Source: Symbiodinium sp. CCMP2592 (taxonomy: Eukaryota > Sar > Dinophyceae > Suessiales > Symbiodiniaceae). Taken from it: a stretch of DNA of 64,000 nt. This document shows positions 63,300-64,000 of the stretch, piece by piece. Both the position numbers and the translations under genes were made by a program. Location of the stretch: positions 43,564 through 107,563 of the forward strand of contig CAJNDT010000967.1 in NCBI GenBank assembly GCA_905221615.1, given 5' to 3'. The notes beneath the pieces were generated by a model that did no database searches, was not told the DNA's origin, and saw nothing but the letters and a program-made list of their open reading frames with translations. Numbering within the stretch: the first letter of the stretch is position 1; each line of letters starts with the position of its first letter.

Positions 63300-63428
63300 C
63301 GAACCCTAAAAATTGGCCCTGAGGCAACCCCCCCTTCTCGGGGCCGAAAGGGGGGGCTTGGTGGACCCTAGAAATTGGCCCTGAGGCAACCCCCCCCTTC
63401 TCGGGGCCGAAAGGGGGGGGTTGGTGGC
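63300..63428. repeat. Two tandem copies of a 62-base unit with C7/G7 palindromes
   Basis: Each copy reads ATTGGCCCTGAGGCAACCCC, then C/T/TCTCGGGGCCGAAAGG, then a G run and CTTGGTGG or GTTGGTGG. The C-run and G-run can pair around TTCTCGGGGCCGAA. The copies differ by a few bases and one homopolymer length. Confidence 0.8.
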
Positions 63429-63429
63429 C

Positions 63430-64000
63430 GGGTTTGGGCCGTCGTACTGATATCCTGTACATGTGCTGCAAACCTAGCTCGGGCAGGCTGGACTGGCAAA
63501 CTCAGTCGGACTACTGGCTGGTGTTCCTGCACGAGGTCAGCGCGTTTCTGCAGCACGGTGATGCTGAGACGTTCCCAGGACCGCAGCCACAAAGCCAGCA
63601 CAGCACCGTAACACGTTCGTCTTTGGCTGCTGCTGCTGCTACTACTACTACTACTACGACTACTTCTTCTTCTACTACTACTGCTGTTGTCAGGCTTGTC
63701 ACGGGAGTCGCGGATGGAGCTCGTCCACGAGGATCCCATGTCCTTGTTGGTGAGATCAAGGTACAGACCGCTGGTGGAGCACATTTGGCAACATGAGCGG
63801 CAGGCTCTGCAGGACCGGTTGGGCGTGGCTGGGTGCAGTGCAAGCACTCTCCTGTAGCAGTGTTGATGTAGTGTTGATGTCTTCTCTGTCTCGTCATCCA
63901 CAACCAAAACTAGTGGGACATTCCACGATTGTGTCTTGTACCCAGTCAGCTACGAGAGCGTGTAGATACTATGAGTATATTATGTGTCGAGGTCGGGGAG
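63430..64000. other. Host region with a short (ACT)n tract
   Basis: A short ACT run at 63639-63680 gives Ser-rich and Val-rich frames. No real gene is supported. Confidence 0.4.

Overview
The window reads as nuclear DNA of a dinoflagellate, most likely in or near the Symbiodiniaceae/Suessiales. The evidence is intron-rich genes with mixed GT, GC and probably GA donors, an intronless gene with a possible spliced-leader relic, TTTAGGG-type telomere-like repeats, very long AGT/ACT arrays, and decayed LINE-type reverse transcriptase of the kind abundant in dinoflagellates. There is no bacterial gene organisation, rRNA, tRNA or CRISPR. Positions 32211-32310 are an assembly gap.

Layout. (1) 1-15641 is host flank: an intact UBE2J-like ubiquitin-conjugating enzyme (1579-2169, minus), a multi-exon protein N-methyltransferase-like gene (about 5580-6671, minus), and a satellite block whose repeats flip strand (9836-11215). 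(2) 15647-47567 is a candidate giant DNA transposon of 31.9 kb. Its ends are inverted repeats (15647-15709 and 47503-47567) bordered by the direct repeat CAAAG. All recognisable genes inside lie on the minus strand, and the interior is heavily enriched in GCAAGA on that sense strand, a bias that stops at the inverted repeats. (3) 47573-64000 is host flank again: probable exons of an unknown gene (48.3-53.4 kb, minus), an intronless 2OG-Fe(II) dioxygenase-like gene (54881-55858, minus), and reverse transcriptase remnants (59.7-62.4 kb, minus).

Inside the element, in transcription order (right to left): gene A (44655 to 41527), a W/Q/P-rich protein with a lysine/RS-like tail; gene X (40893 to about 32.5 kb), built largely from two families of tandemly duplicated micro-exons; exon group Y (about 30.1 to 28.5 kb); gene B (26672 to 21178), for which eight exons join in phase into about 1506 residues with an RNase H/DDE-like segment and a basic, possibly AP2-like, C terminus; and gene C (18286 to 16465), a basic coiled-coil-like protein. 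Group Y may join X and/or B through introns that hold the AGT/ACT arrays.

Working interpretation: gene B is the best transposase candidate and the other genes are accessory or cargo. The inverted ends, direct repeat, strand bias and hexamer boundary are read directly from the sequence. Transposase identity and mobility are inferences. Exon borders were placed by eye using reading-frame continuity, splice dinucleotides and phase.
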